Notes: a model not told the origin generated them from the letters alone. A stretch of DNA of 64,000 nucleotides from Gnomoniopsis sp. IMI 355080 (GCA_027946555.1 JAPEVC010000043.1:1-64000); one strand, 5' to 3'; shown: positions 34,696-47,722, counted from the first letter of the stretch. Numbers and translations are program-made.

Positions 34696-35736
34696 TCAAA
34701 TCGCCTTTTCCATTTCCATCAACTCCTTGAATCCCTCCACAATTTTCTTCCTGCTCTCACCCTCTGGCCGAGGTAGTGGCTTCCGTGCCCAGCCACCATA
34801 ACCCTCATAGTCCTGCAAGCACACCTTAACACCAATGATGCCTGACTGGATGGCGTTCCAGTCACCCTGAGCAATGACTTGTTGTAATCTCTCCGCCTCT
34901 TCCAGTTGCCCGTCCTTGAAAGCCTCGTACAGCTTGACGACTGCCTTTGGTGCCACGTTTGCAATGCCACCAATGACCCCAGCAGCTCCGATTGACAGGG
35001 CAGGAATCATGAAGTCTCCTGAGCCAGCAAAGCACAGAAAATTGGCAGGTGGCGAAGATTGATGAGTGCCATTAGTTGCTCGTCTTCCCGCCGTCTTCTT
35101 TGTATCCCCAAAGGCAGAAGCCACCCTGCCCAGTTTTCCCGTGTTCCCGCACGTAAACTTGGCCCCAATGATGTTCGGATGCTCCTGTCCCAATTTGATC
35201 AACAGATCACTGTTCAGATCCAACCCGCCCACAGCACCGGGGAAATTATACAACAACACCGGAAGCGGACTCGCATCGGCGACATCCTTGAAGAAGGATA
35301 CCACGGTGTCACTGTCAAACAATCCCTGGTAGTATGCAGGTGGTAGCACTAGCACAGCATCACCCCCACACTCCGCAGCTTGACGACATAGACCGATCGT
35401 TTGCATGGTCGACTGTGCTCCCGTTCCAACGATGAGGGGCATCGACGTGTACCCTGCCTCGTCCAGTGCTTTGCGAGTCGTCTTGATGACGGCAGCGCGT
35501 TCAGAGTCTGTGAGATGGACCGCCTCGCCATTTGAGCCTTGCACAGCAAGACCAGTCACGCCGGCATTGGCCAGACGGACAGCGTGGCGGGCCAAGGTAG
35601 TGAGGTCAAGGGATTCGAGGGCGTCTTCGTTGAAAAAGGCTGGTGTCGGTACGTAAACGCCTGCTGTCAAGTGGCGACTTTGCATAGGATGGGCAGGCTT
35701 CCCCATGACGCCGTTGGAGCCTTCTGGAAAAGGCAC
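34696..35736 (-). CDS. DapA-family aldolase (dihydrodipicolinate synthase-like)
   Basis: A single exon gives 346 residues, close to the usual family length. TIM-barrel features are clear: GVYVPTPAFF, GSNGEAVHLTDSER (the GTTGE-like phosphate/carboxylate loop), the catalytic Tyr in LLYNFPG (residue 163) and the Schiff-base Lys in IIGAKFTCGN (residue 193). Fungi do not make lysine by the DAP route, so the role is probably cleavage or formation of a 2-oxo acid, for example 4-hydroxy-2-oxoglutarate, 2-keto-3-deoxy sugar acids or a related compound. Met at residue 18 (MQSRHLTAG) is an alternative start nearer the conserved barrel. A short insertion (about 208-226) precedes beta-7. No targeting signal is obvious. 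Confidence 0.88.
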   Translation of the reverse strand: MPFPEGSNGVMGKPAHPMQSRHLTAGVYVPTPAFFNEDALESLDLTTLARHAVRLANAGVTGLAVQGSNGEAVHLTDSERAAVIKTTRKALDEAGYTSMPLIVGTGAQSTMQTIGLCRQAAECGGDAVLVLPPAYYQGLFDSDTVVSFFKDVADASPLPVLLYNFPGAVGGLDLNSDLLIKLGQEHPNIIGAKFTCGNTGKLGRVASAFGDTKKTAGRRATNGTHQSSPPANFLCFAGSGDFMIPALSIGAAGVIGGIANVAPKAVVKLYEAFKDGQLEEAERLQQVIAQGDWNAIQSGIIGVKVCLQDYEGYGGWARKPLPRPEGESRKKIVEGFKELMEMEKAI

Positions 35737-38700
35737 CTCGACCTGTGGTCTTTGGAGTCTGGTTCAAGACCGGAAGCTGGCTGGTCAAGATCTCGAGCTG
35801 TTCTTATACAGAGTATCTTGTGGTGAGGCCTGGCATGGCAGGATACGACTTTATGACTCGGAAACAATCAATCGAGGTAAGATAGAAGCGAATAGAAGCA
35901 GATAGTTCTATACATAACAATAGAGTCAGCTATTAGGAGTGTGACACTGTCGTTCCTATTTTACCTTGCTCTGAAGCCGCCACCCGAGTCGAGCCGCCGC
36001 CAGCGCGGCGGACGGGAGGCACGACATGTTGAGAAGCACTAAAAAGCTCAGAGGAACAACATGCCATCCAATAGCACCTAGTGTTCCCGGTGGTCATTAG
36101 GTGCCTTTGAAACACGAGAACGAGAAACTAGTCGAGAGATGAGGATCCGCGACTCAGTGAACACGATGGAAGCATACTTGTACCATACTACATCACCACC
36201 TTATCCATGGACTGACAACCGGATGGACATGCCGTTCAACGACCAGGGACACCGCTTGGACAATTGGGGTTGCAGGGAGGCTTTCCTACTGGCGGTGCTA
36301 CACTGGCGATGACAGGATTTAGGAAAACCTTACCTGACCATCTGCTCCGGAAGCTGAGGCGTAACTTTGACGTACATAGATTAATGTAGTAGAAGTGTGG
36401 CTATAGTTCTGTGTCGATTCTATACCTTTAATAATATGGTCGTTCTAATTCGCGGCGTGAATGCCCGTGGTGGTCGCCAAGCCAGCGTCTCGCGCTATAG
36501 CTGAACAAATCTGCTATAGCAGCTTAAGTTATAGTAGCATCGCGGCGTGGCCTTCTAACTACCGAAAAAATAGTCCGGTAAGGAGAACTTGCCTGAGCGA
36601 ATTGATCAACGAACACCACGATGACCTCGATCCATCAGTGAAATGCTGTACTAGCTGACTCGGTTGATCGAGTAGTACCCGTAGTGCGTTTTCTGGAGAC
36701 CTTGACCCGGAGGCAAACACCTGGAAAATCACCTGACTATCTTGTTCATGCAGGGCGTTCCGAGACACCCAGTCGTCAGTGATCAGACAGCCAGATGAAC
36801 CGCATCTTCAGTGGTTCGTGCAAGGTGGACGAGGGTAGCATGGCAGCATGGAAGGACGTGCGCCACCCCCACAAGCCAGGCACCGTGGGATGTCAGAGCG
36901 TATGCTCGGCTAGCTGGGAACGCCTGGGGCGAGGTTTTTCCCTTCTTACTGTCAGCGGTGGCACGGGCAGTGGAGTGGCACCAGTTTGGTACGAGGTTGA
37001 AAATGACTGGCATGATACAAAGATTCAGATATGTTGCTCTTGACGGAGGATATGTAGCGCTTCAAGATCCTCTACTCACCTACCATCCGTAGGCAGGGCA
37101 CCAAACGTTCACAATCTCATCCTTCCTGCCTTTCCTATCCGAATCAACCACGTGGTACTAATCAACATGCCTGCTCACACACCCAGCCTGACAGCCTGAG
37201 CGGGCTGAGTGCGGAGTCTCTGTCCCACATGCAGATCATCCTGCTCCACAACCCTTTTCGTTGAGTACCCAGACACGAGACAATGGAGCATTACTACCGC
37301 TGTATCCTATAGTATATGTAATTCCGCACCCTAGCCCCATGTTAATAATGAACCAGTCTTTGTAAGCTGGGTGTAGAACTTCAATCTGGTCTGTTCGGCC
37401 TACTTTGTGCTCTTCAGGCTTTTGGCCACTTGCTAAAAGTCTACGACTGCACTAAAGATCCGCGATAGCGGCTTCATTGTGGGAACTAGTGGATCAACAC
37501 GGCAAGACAGGACCCCCAGAGCCCGTGAATCCGCTCGCAGACCACAGCTCTTGGTCTTGATGTGAAACACACTCTTCATTGCCGCAAACAAAGAGGCACG
37601 TTATTATCTGCCCGGGGGGGGGGGTTTCTGTCATGACTTGTGAGGTCTCGAGATCGGCACCCTCACGCTTTGGTTTCTGTATTTCTTGTTATCATTGCCT
37701 CATTTGTGGACAGTACAGCACGAGCACCAGCTTGTCTCTATGTCCCATTAGGGCAATAAACTTGTAGACTTATTTACCAGGAAAATGGAAATGGAATAAT
37801 GAATTCAACCAAATATCTACACTGACAAATATTATCCACAAGCTGTCCTTCGTGCAAGAGTTGATATTTTCTACGGACACAGTACCAATTCCCACATAAC
37901 TATTTGTATTTAAATAAGATCCCTTTGTCATCAGTCGTGTTAGGCACTACACAATATGAACCTACTGGACCATGATAGCCCCTTCAGTCTAAGTCCTTTC
38001 TAGTTGCATTTCCGCTCTGCCTTGTCCTTACCTGTTCGTATCAGCAAGTCTCTACCTGACCCAAAGTACTTCGTGTCAGTAACACCTTTCATGGTCTTGT
38101 ATTTCATGCTCTCGTTCTTAGTATCCTTCTATGTTTTAGGTCTTTTGCTCAGCGATTGCTGCGGTGGGTAGCGCGATGATCCTTAGACTCTGGCCCGCTG
38201 GCAAGTTGTGTTAGAATAGACAGCATGATGACTGGCGTCAATCGAAGTGACTTATAAAACTATGTGCGTCTCGGCCCTTCGCGTGGCCTCCTTCCGTTCG
38301 AGTTATGATTGTAAGTAAGCGGCCTATCAGGCCTACTACCAGCCACCTTGACAGACTTTTCACGGCACAGGCTTCGTGGTCGTCAATTTCGGTGTCAGCG
38401 TAGCTGATAAAAAGATCAAAGCCTTCGAGTTCAGATCTTTGACGATTGAGCGCTGACGTTGGCTTTGTCGGACCAGTGAGAAATTCGGTAATCTATGGGT
38501 TCTACTGTTGTAATAGTATCAGCTTTCCTTTTTCTGAATTCCCGCGGGGACACGAGAAAAGACTGAACTCTGGCCCACTCTAGGGCCCTGAGCAGTTTTG
38601 GGCTTCACTCATTAGCAGTCTTCTAAACGCGTGTGCCCTCCAAGCCGGTCTTACGGATCCGGATCTGAGCGCTTGGGCCACTTGCTAGGAGGCTTGTCAT

Positions 38701-39480
38701 ATCGATCTCCATGACATGATTGAGCTCGCCAGCTGTGGATTTGCACAAGTGTTACAAGTTGCCGAACTTCGGACACTGACCTGGCGTTGGACTGACCCAC
38801 CGTGTGGTAATTTTATAACAGCCGAGATCTCTGAATGCAGAGTTGCGGATGCACAGCCTTGACTCCTTCCTGTCGCCTTGCGAAGCTGCGAGAGACGGCT
38901 TGACTTGCAGGCAGCGTAGCGAGTACCTAGTGACCCGATGAAGATATATGTGTCATTATCCAAAGACTGGGACAGGAACAGCTTGCATCGCAGCTCAGTT
39001 AATCCATAATATAATCGAAAAGCCATGGCGCATGAGTGGTTGCAGTTCGAGATGATAATTCAGCAGTGAAGCATGCACTTTGACGCTGCCGAGTTCCGAA
39101 AGCTGCAAATGCCTCACGCGTACTAGTGACTCAGTTCGATTTTTCTGCTCTGCATTTTTCAGTATCAAGATCGATCCGATAGTAAGCGAAAATTCTTTAC
39201 CAAGTACCTAGTATCAAAGCGCAGGGGGCTGTCGACGGACTCTTCCGCTGTCGGCAGCACGACCTGGTCACAATCTCAGTCATAAGTGGAAAGGAGACCG
39301 CCAACATGTATTTTGTGCGGAGAGGTGCTAGTTTGTGATGTGTTTCCCGAGTTCCACAATCTCGAGAAGTCGGGCTGGCACCATCATGCCCATCGCCATC
39401 GAGACGGCTTCGGAGCACTACATCAATGATAGATTTGTGAGTACCTTGAATTTTTTAAGCAAATTAAAATTTTCGGCTAA
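35737..39480. other. Long gene-poor stretch
   Basis: About 3.7 kb with no gene I can support. It includes an 11-G homopolymer at 37614-37624 and scattered short frames without family features. I saw no intact transposon, terminal repeats or tRNA. It may be decayed repeat DNA, but no parent element was recognised. Confidence 0.4.
37614..37624 (+). repeat. Homopolymer run of 11 G
   Basis: CCC followed by eleven G, in the gene-poor stretch. The length may be unreliable in assembly. Confidence 0.8.
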
Positions 39481-39481
39481 T

Positions 39482-39900
39482 CAGGAACAACAGATCATCG
39501 TGGTCGGGCTGTCGTATGGGCTGTCGTAGAGTTGAATATCGGAGTCATAGCAGGGTCAATGCCAGCCATTCGGGAACTTTTTAGTTGGGTGGCCGAGGAC
39601 TTCTTGTGGCTTCCAGAAATCCAAAGAAGGAAACAGGGAAACAATCGGATTCTTGATGCTCTGAGCCAAATTATGGCAAGAAGTGGCCCGACGAGACTTC
39701 GAACTCCGGATAACGAGGCTACAGATGGCTACGGCGACCAGGATCCTGAATTGTCACCCAGGAACGTACATCTTGAGACTATCAGTAGAAAGGCCAAGGG
39801 TCACACGACAGTATTAAACTCAGACGCGACTACTACTACGCTGCGAGTCTCGGGAAACGGATCGATCGGGTCTGGGTTGTTTTCAAATGAAGACGATTAG
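39482..39900 (+). pseudogene. Relic of a fungal rhodopsin-domain integral membrane protein (C-terminal part)
   Basis: From 39482 the frame reads VVWAVVELNIGVIAGSMPAIRELFSW followed by a hydrophilic tail ending at 39900. This matches the last membrane helix of fungal seven-helix 'rhodopsin domain' proteins, where a Trp, a Val-Glu-(Leu/Val)-Asn-(Ile/Val)-Gly motif and a Pro-(Ala/Thr)-(Leu/Ile)-Arg motif are typical, plus its cytosolic tail. A possible acceptor (GGCTAATCAG at 39481) precedes it, but I cannot find the upstream helices nearby. A 12-bp duplication (GGGCTGTCGTAT) lies just before the helix. It is most likely a truncated relic, and an unrecognised upstream part cannot be excluded. 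Confidence 0.45.
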
Positions 39901-40776
39901 AGCGGAGATAGCCAATGACACTGAGGTGGATCAATGCGATATACATGGCCTTGCAGTCGAGGGTTTTGGGACATTGAACTTCTGAAAGCCTATCCCAATT
40001 TTAAGCGAGGAGACGCCTGTGAGCAAGGTACAATGTGAGTATAAAGTTCAGAGATGTGAGTCTGCAAGTAATTGTCCCGTCTGTTTGGGCTAGGCTTTGG
40101 GCAGGAAACGAATAGGATATGCCATAGCATGCCCCTGTAATAAGTATTTGATGTACATAGGTATCCAGTTCTATTTGACAGCTTCGGCTTGCATTTCAAT
40201 TGTGCTAATCAGTGAACGCAGACGCGATGTTCTAATTGGCCAGCCTTGTGTGCATCTTGTATCAGCCTCGTGTAAGTGACTCCATGCTGACTAATAAAAC
40301 CCCATTCGGGCGCCAAAAGGAGATACGTTAGGAGGTACTTAGGTAGTTCCCAGTTATGAAGCACAAAATTTGCATCCTCATCAACTGATGGATTTCCCAC
40401 GGCTCATAATAAGTCCCAGGACTACTCCATGGTACAGAACCAATCTCTATCCTGGTATCAAGTGGCGAGTATCCGGACCAATCTCAGTTCTGGGTGCCCT
40501 GGTCTACTGTGACTAGTCAATTAATTATTGGTCTCTTTTGTATGTACACGAGTACTCCACAGCTTTCTTCTCAATACAAGAGCCATACCCGTAGTTAATG
40601 GCTAAACCCAATGGTTTCCGGCCCCCCACCCACCCTCAAAGAAAAAGGATGCACCTTCACCTATCTATTCTCCGAAGGAGCCCCAGGAACGCCGAAAGAT
40701 CCAGCCCCATGCAGGGACGCGTAGCATAGCGTCGTCCATATCAAAGACGAAATTCAAGTCTGGCTAGGTACCCTTC
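39901..40776. other. Intergenic
   Basis: No gene was recognised between the rhodopsin-like relic and the end of the GT2 gene. Confidence 0.45.
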
Positions 40777-43018
40777 TCACCAATTACAGAACAAGAACCG
40801 CTGGGCCACGTAGAAATTATAGACGTTCAGCACAACCAGCGGAATGGGATCGTACCAAGGAAGGCCGTGCAACACTCTCCAGGTAACAGCGCTGATCATG
40901 CCTCCCATAACCAACATCATCCACACCCAGCACAGAATTCGCATATTGCGGTACTTGTGGCTTTTGTGAGCTTTGGCGTCTCCTGAAGCCGCCCACAAAA
41001 GCTCAATGCCAAAGAGTCGATCTTTGATAGCTGTCAGGTAGGCGTACGATTGAATTAGCATGACGTGTTGGACATTCATGCCATAGGAGGCCTTGGCCCA
41101 GAAACGAAAGACGAGCAGGCCATAGACGATCGAGGGAATGGCAAAAGCGAGGTTGTAGTATTTGAACCACTCAGGCCGGATCCAAAGCAGGAGAATACCC
41201 GGGACTGGCGAGATGAAGATGCCAATCGAGACCGCGGAGTAGTATAGAAAGCCTGGTATTTGTGTCAGTTCTTGAGCACTTGCATGGAAATAAATTGACA
41301 AAAGCTTACCACAAAGATAGCAGACTTTCTGCACAAAGGTAAGATTGGAAACCCAGAAGTGTCCGTTTGTGAGCAGTGTGGTGCTGCCCCGAGCCCAGCG
41401 CATTTGCTGCGAAAAGAATGATCGTGGCGTAGGCGGGCAGACGCCAGTAGCAAGACATAGTGGAATGTAGCGGACCTTCCAGCCTCGATCAACCGCACCA
41501 AAGCTGAAAATCACGTATCAGTCTTGGAGTCTTCTAGAATACTCACTAGGAGGTACTTACCCGGTGTGCACGTCTTCTGAAAATCCAATCTCCGCTGTAC
41601 CACCCACTTCCTCAAGAGCTGCCCGTCGGTACATAGCGTTGCTGCCAACACAAATGCTGGCTCCCCAACGATCTCGATTCACTTGTACCACGCGGTAGAA
41701 CAACTCTTGAGTTGCGCCCGCACCCTGCTCCACCCAGGTTTGCTCATCTGTGACTCGGAAGAACTGAGGGCTCTGCACAATGGCGATTTTGTCGTCATCC
41801 AACTGTTCAACCACCAGCTCCTTGATAAAGTCAGGGCGGGGACAAAAGTCGGCGTCGAAGATCACGAAAAAGTCACCACTTGTCCTTGTGAATGCCCATC
41901 GAAGGTTGCCTGCTTTCTTGAGACGGGGTCGGTCGTCCCGCACAAGGTAGTTGAACCCATACTCTTCCGCCAACCTGCGCACTGTGTCTTTGGCTCCGTC
42001 GTCGAGAACGTAGACTTTGATTTTGCTCGCCGGCCAATCGATCTGCGTGACGTGGCGCCAAGTATTGTCAAGGATCTCGAGCTCCTCAGCGCAGACTGGC
42101 AGGTAGATATCGATTGTTGGTGCCGTCTCTTCGGTGATGGGGTAACGCTCTACACGCTGCTTGTGCGCCTCAAAATTCCAGTCTTTCCCGACGATCCCAA
42201 CCCAGTAGCTGATGAGCAGGTAGATATTGACGAAGCCCACAAAGACACCATAAAAGTAAAATGGGGCGGCACAGAGTGTGAAAAGCCACATTCCCGCACC
42301 GAGAGAAAGGAAGGAAAATATGCCGAATATGTACAATGGGATTCGATTAGTGTGCAGGTACGAGTGCTTCTCTGCGTCGGTCGGACAAGTGGGAAGCACC
42401 AATGGGGCCTCTTCTATCGGGGAATAGGTTCGACGGAAGCTGTGATAGATGCGCTTAAAGACGTTGCGAGATTTATCTTTGGATGTGCCCGCAGTCGGCT
42501 GAGACGCGTCGGCTTCCTGCTTGTGCTGAGTGGTGACAATGCCCCGACCTGAGATGGACTCTGGGTCAGAGTCGATATGGGTGGCGGATTTCTCATCGAT
42601 TGCTTCTGCTTGAGGACCTGCGTCGGACTGGGTGACAGCAGAAGGTGGCGGGGCAGGTGTCTTATGTCAGACCATTAGCAGTTGCAGATCTGGAAGGGGA
42701 AACCTCAGCGGCGAGCTCACAATCTCAAGACTTCTCGAGCTCGGTGGACGAGGAATTGAACGTCGGGAGTCCTTCAGAGTTAATGGTGGCACCACAGCAT
42801 CTAGTACAGCTGGCAGCTGAGAACTCTTGTTAATGGTCAGCAACGGCAACGAAGCGATGTTATGTTGTGGATCAAGAACAGGAACTTACGTTCGAGGCGA
42901 CTGACGAGGTCTCAGTGGTACCTGATCTTGATCCCTGCGAGGCCTCATACTCGCGAGTCTCGAACGGATTTGTGGAACCGTCCGCGGTTTGAGAATGGGG
43001 TAGGGAATCAGGCTGCAT
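40777..43018 (-). CDS. BcsA/cellulose-synthase-like family 2 glycosyltransferase
   Basis: Five exons (43018-42890, 42825-42721, 42660-41561, 41503-41310, 41252-40777) give 667 residues. A polar N-terminus of about 150 residues precedes two membrane helices, a cytosolic GT-A domain and at least five more helices. Processive GT2 motifs are complete: DDGAKD (Asp298/299), DADFCPRP (Asp347/349), GFSEDVHTG (TED-like base, Asp441) and QQMRW (477-481), the QxxRW acceptor-site motif. A SED-type base with QxxRW groups it with cellulose and mixed-linkage glucan synthases. It probably polymerises UDP-glucose into a beta-1,4 or beta-1,3;1,4-glucan and extrudes it through the plasma membrane. Relatives in fungi include Tft1 of Aspergillus fumigatus and the GT2 of Zymoseptoria. 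The last intron (57 nt) is in phase and stop-free, so retention would add 19 residues. Confidence 0.9.
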
Positions 43019-44073
43019 CTTCAGCAGCGCCTTGGTGGCTCAAGACTACTGCGTGGTAGAGGCAGCAGGGTGGATGTTGCAAAGGAGGAGTGGTGGTTTG
43101 GAATGTATTTGAGACTGTGATCCAGTCACGATTTTGAGACTTTTGAAAGTTTGAAGTGACAAACAGGTGGTTGGCACGGTGCAGTCCACGTGATGGAGTC
43201 TTGAGTGAATGTCGATTGCCCAGGTAACTGCCCAGGTGGGTTGTTGCCCACAATTCAATTCAGTTTTCAGAGTACTTATCTGGTAGCTGTTAAGCAGGAA
43301 AATGATGGAAAATTTCCAACAGTAAGGGCGAGCAGGTCAATAGTCCAGAACCGAATAAGATTCCAGATCAACCGTGGGACACAGACTATCGACTCGAATG
43401 TGATAGCCAAGACAGTGAACAATGGAGAGGTTTACCATGGACCCAGCCGCATGGTCCAAGGTGGCTTATCACTGCTCTATTTCTGGATCTTGTCTACTGT
43501 GCCATTTTGTTGCTACTAAAGAGTTTGTCCGGGTGGCGAGTTTGATCAAGTCCATCTGCTGGCCACCGAGCAAAGGAATCACACCGTCTCCCGTCTGTCC
43601 GTGGGGAACTCCCTCCACGGCTGGATCCATGCTAAGAATATGCACACAAACATAGTCAACGCCACTGAAATGACAGCAATTGCCGAATAGAGTTTCAAAA
43701 AAGACCTAGAAGCAAATGAAACAGTAGAGCACAAATAGAGGCGTTGATCTCGGGAACTAGCAGTTGCTGAACATATCTCGGATAGCGACCTCGAAGATAC
43801 AGAGACGGTCAACATTCGTACGGATGGCTTCATGCAATGGAAATGCTAAAGAGGTTGAGACACAGTGGCGCCGTCAAACAGCCCACGTTCCGGTCCTCGG
43901 ACGGGAAAGTGTGTTTAAGAGAACGAGTTGCGGGTTTGAAGCACGAAGAACAAGTCAGAGGTGCATTTTGGATACTTGAGCTAGCCAGCCATAACCATGC
44001 AAATATCACCCCAAGTTTTGTGGGTACTGACCAAACATATGCAACATCATGTATTTAGGCTGATACAAAGTGC
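43019..44073. other. Intergenic between GT2 and GH12 genes
   Basis: This holds the GT2 promoter and the GH12 3' flank. The two genes run in the same direction. Short frames only. Confidence 0.45.
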
Positions 44074-45765
44074 TCAGTGGAGAGGGAGCCACTGATACAA
44101 GCAAATCCGCCAAAAGACAACTGCGGCGAGCCAACCAAAAGAAGTTCCACTCTGTACAATCAGCATCATGGATGGCAGTGAGGCCATTATAAAGGTTCTG
44201 ATACCCAAGACTCCTCCTTCCCTGACACCCGAGCCCTTCTTTGGCTTCCCCGTATTTTGTGGGCCAACTGGAATCGTAGGCGCGCAATGCTCGCCTACGG
44301 GGTTCAGGTCGAATGCAGGCGGTTCGCCCTTCCAGATTTGCATGCTAAAATCTCCCGCGCTAAAGGTGACATTATTATTAGAGTAAAATGCCTCGGACCC
44401 GAACTCCACGAGGCCGAGACGGGCGTCAGCAGATACGAGCTCATTGCGCCAAAGATACTGCAGCAAAGGCGAGATATCTTCGTCAAAAGTCGTTTCGTTG
44501 GAGGGTGATACCCATGTGTAGACACTGGTTCCTCGGGAGTTTTGGCCCGAATATAGCGTGCTGCAGAAAAAGTTCCGATCGTCAGTCCTAATTGCGAGGT
44601 GATACGGCGTGAGTACCTGGAAATTTGTACCATGCTTCTGGTACCTGTTCGTGAGACGGGCTGGGTAGCACAAGCCCTCACACAGAGATAAAAAGAATAC
44701 CGAGATCAGGGGCCTTGCCGCTGGTAGTCGTCCGAGTTGAGGTCAAAGTAGCCCAGGACAGAACAGGAGTCCGTGAGACACCTGGGTAGGTATGAGGTTG
44801 CACAAAACCGAGTAAGGGGCACCTGCTAGGTACATAGGTGGGGCGGGCTGAGATCGACTAGAAGGGCTGAAGAAAAAAAAAAGATGAATGGAGATGAGGA
44901 AAACTCACAAATTGAAGGCGCCTAGTTGCTGAGTGTAACAAGCGGCGTTTCTAGAATCGTAGCCCAGCGGAAAAGGTTGGCCAACTTGCCCTATCCACAC
45001 CATCATCTCATAACCCGCGTCAACTGCTGATTTGGAATTTTCCTCATCCTGGTCAAGGAACATATCGAAAGCGACATTCGCCTTTGCGCCGACACTGCTC
45101 AGGTCGCCGTAGTTCACTCCTATTCGTGCCGATTGACTCTGAGCTGAAGTTATGGTGCCAGCGGACATGGCCCACAGAGCGGCCAGACGTAGGGCCGAGA
45201 TGCTGTCCAGGGCAACGGGCAGATCGTCGGAGGAGAACGTGACATGAGGGAACGAGTGAACACTTTGATCTGAAAGCGGCCAGTACCAGGTGGCATCAAA
45301 GCCAGCGGAGTTTACTGAGCTTCCGTTGATTACCTGTAGTCAGTGTGAGAGTAAGCTTGTCAGTCTAGAGTCCTCACCTGCTTGCAGCTTGCTGGAAAGG
45401 CTGTCTTGGAGATATGAAAAAGGGAAGAGTGCTGCCTTGTCGTGGAGTCTGAGTACGGTGGACACTATGAGCTTACGGATAGACATTGGAAGCCTTGCCT
45501 TTCGGCATTCCAGGCATCTGGACTGACTACAAGTTTCATGAGTTGGTCGCTGGAGACAGAAGTGGACGTGAATGAATATTGAAGGAAGGATCTCACATGA
45601 AAATACAGATCCTTCAGCGTACCCATCCTGGCCGCAAACAACAGCATCGTAGCCATTTGACGGAACTGGTGGGGAGTATGATGTTGAAGACGGCCCGCCA
45701 GCTGTGGCGCTGGAGAGAAGTAACAGGGCACTAGCCAGTGTGACGAGGAGTGCTCTGGGTTTCAT
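44074..45765 (-). CDS. GH12-family glucanase with hydrophobic C-terminal tail
   Basis: Four exons (45765-45597, about 45517-45477, 45333-44909, 44560-44074) give about 373 residues. Exon 2 could also start at 45526. A signal peptide (MKPRALLVTLASALLLLSSATA) is followed by GH12 landmarks: DAWNAERQGFQCLS, a beta-strand region with FDATWYWP, YEMMVWIGQVGQPFPLG (first catalytic Glu region) and LGFVGFGSEA-like LGLVEFGSEAFYS (second catalytic Glu). GH12 enzymes cut beta-1,4-glucan, xyloglucan or beta-1,3-1,4-glucan. After the domain a Pro/Gly/Lys linker leads to a strongly hydrophobic end (MASLPSMMLIV, then GWLAAVVFW), so the enzyme may be membrane or GPI anchored and not freely secreted. The gene follows the GT2 gene in the same orientation. 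Confidence 0.8.
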
Positions 45766-47722
45766 CCTGCGTAAAGATGGAGCAAAGACTGGGTTGAGTA
45801 TCAGGGTATCGTCCGGACACAAGGAAAACGTGGATTAGGTCAATGTATCAAGAGGAGCCGGGAAACAAGACTCTCTGGCTGCCAGAGCAAAGGACCGTGC
45901 ACGGGGGGAGAGAGCCAGAAGTAAAAGAATCAAAGCAAACGATAACCTCAAACAGTGCTTGAACATGCGTACGAGTAGCAAATGCTGATTAGTACCGGTG
46001 GCAAGTGGATGTAGGTGTGGTGGACGAGAGTGCCCTGTCATCGTACGCATGGCCCGAAGATATGCATGCCAACTCAATTTTTCACCATCGGTAGGATAGA
46101 AAGCATTCGTGTTGCGATCAGTTTGAGGACCGCTTAGCTTGCTTTTTCTTCCTATTACCTAGGTAGGGCTATCGAAGCCAGATTCCGTCTTTTTGCAGCG
46201 TCGCCAACTTATCCAGAAGCATCTACACCACTTCATTTACCTAGGTACCCTCGATTGTGTAACTTTGTTCAGGAATGGCGCCGTAGTCATGCACAAGATG
46301 TTTCAGATGCCTTTCCTTGTCGTGGCTGAAATAGAACAGTACACGATCATTTGCAAAGACGGCGCTACTTGGATAAGGTACTCTGCCACCTGCCCGGTTG
46401 ATGAAATATAGGTCGTGCTCCCAAGCCACAAGCCCATACCCGAGGCACCATGCCTCCCTAGATACCTGAGTACCTTGAAACTTGTTCTGCAAAGTACCGC
46501 GAGGGAATTTGAGCCTCTCTTTTGAAGTCAAAGTCTCAAAGTCTCAACAGGTTTTCGTTCAGCATATTGATTGTCACGCCGTCTTGCTCATAATCATGTC
46601 TATTGCAATTTTCTGCCGGGCTATGTCACTTCTATTGCAATGCCATATTGCTAAATCTCACAGCATTACTAGGCCATCGAAATTGTACAAATAGATATCC
46701 CATCAAACCCAAGCTTTGGAGTATCCTATTTTGGTCCCCAATTCTCTTTTTATCCACCGAGGTAGGCAGGTGTTCAGAGTCGTACAGGGTCCCAAGTACG
46801 AACCTGTCTTCGGTTGCCTCATGTTGTAAGTATGGTCGAAGAACATTGCAAGGGATTTGTCTGCACATTTCGCGCCGAGATGTGGGCGTATTCTGGAACA
46901 CGCTTACTTCTTGTCACGAGATAACTGTAATGGAGAATCTCTTGCCGTGCTACGACGCTGCTCGCATACGGGGTGTGAGGCTCAGCACCAACATACAATT
47001 CCAACAACCTTCACCTGGCTGGGACATTCCATCAAGGTTACCAGCCTTGTCGGACGAATCTGTCTTAAACCTCCTTAAGCCCGAGAAAGGCTTGGTGGTC
47101 AGCAAATCTATTGGATGTCGACCTTCGATTGTCAGGATATACGTCCCAGTACCGAAGCTTCAAGCAAGCCATTATTCACATTGCAATAGTCTGCCTGTAG
47201 GGCGGTGTTGCACTAGCATCAGCTGCATGGCTACAATAACGGCCTTACGGTGAATTGGTACGCGACCTCCTCTCAATTGCTGCCGATCAATGCAAGGCCA
47301 GCCACTTGGCCCGTGATAAATTTGCCTGCTCTAGTCTCCTCATGCTCAAGCATGGACTCAGACATTGATTCACGCGCCTTGAAAATCGGTTCAAGCCTCA
47401 TGACGATGCACTTTATCATTACTTCCGATTAGTAAAACATTCGGAATCGCCGATAAGACCTTTAAAAACCAGGCTAATAATGAGGAAGTCTCTTCAGGGC
47501 GGACGTATCAGTTCATCCTGACGCAGTGCAGATATTCGGCGATTTCACATATAAAGACCCGTTCGTTTGATGTAGAAGCAATCTAAAATCATATGTTGGA
47601 AGTGCTATATTATCTACTTTTGAAACACGAATATTTCTAAACGCTCAGATTAAATCTTGTTCCTCTCATATATCCTCACTTGACTTTCTGTTCTTCCCGT
47701 TGTGGCAAGCCTTCCCACCGAG
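45766..47722. other. Intergenic between divergent GH12 and UDP-glucose dehydrogenase genes
   Basis: About 2 kb that should carry both promoters. A 216-codon frame at 46603-47253 (plus) has no recognisable family and unusual composition, and is not called. Nothing else is supported. Confidence 0.45.

Noticed and set aside
46603..47253. A 216-codon frame on the plus strand as a gene
   Set aside because: No recognisable domain, no good start context and unusual composition. It lies in the shared promoter region of GH12 and UGD1.
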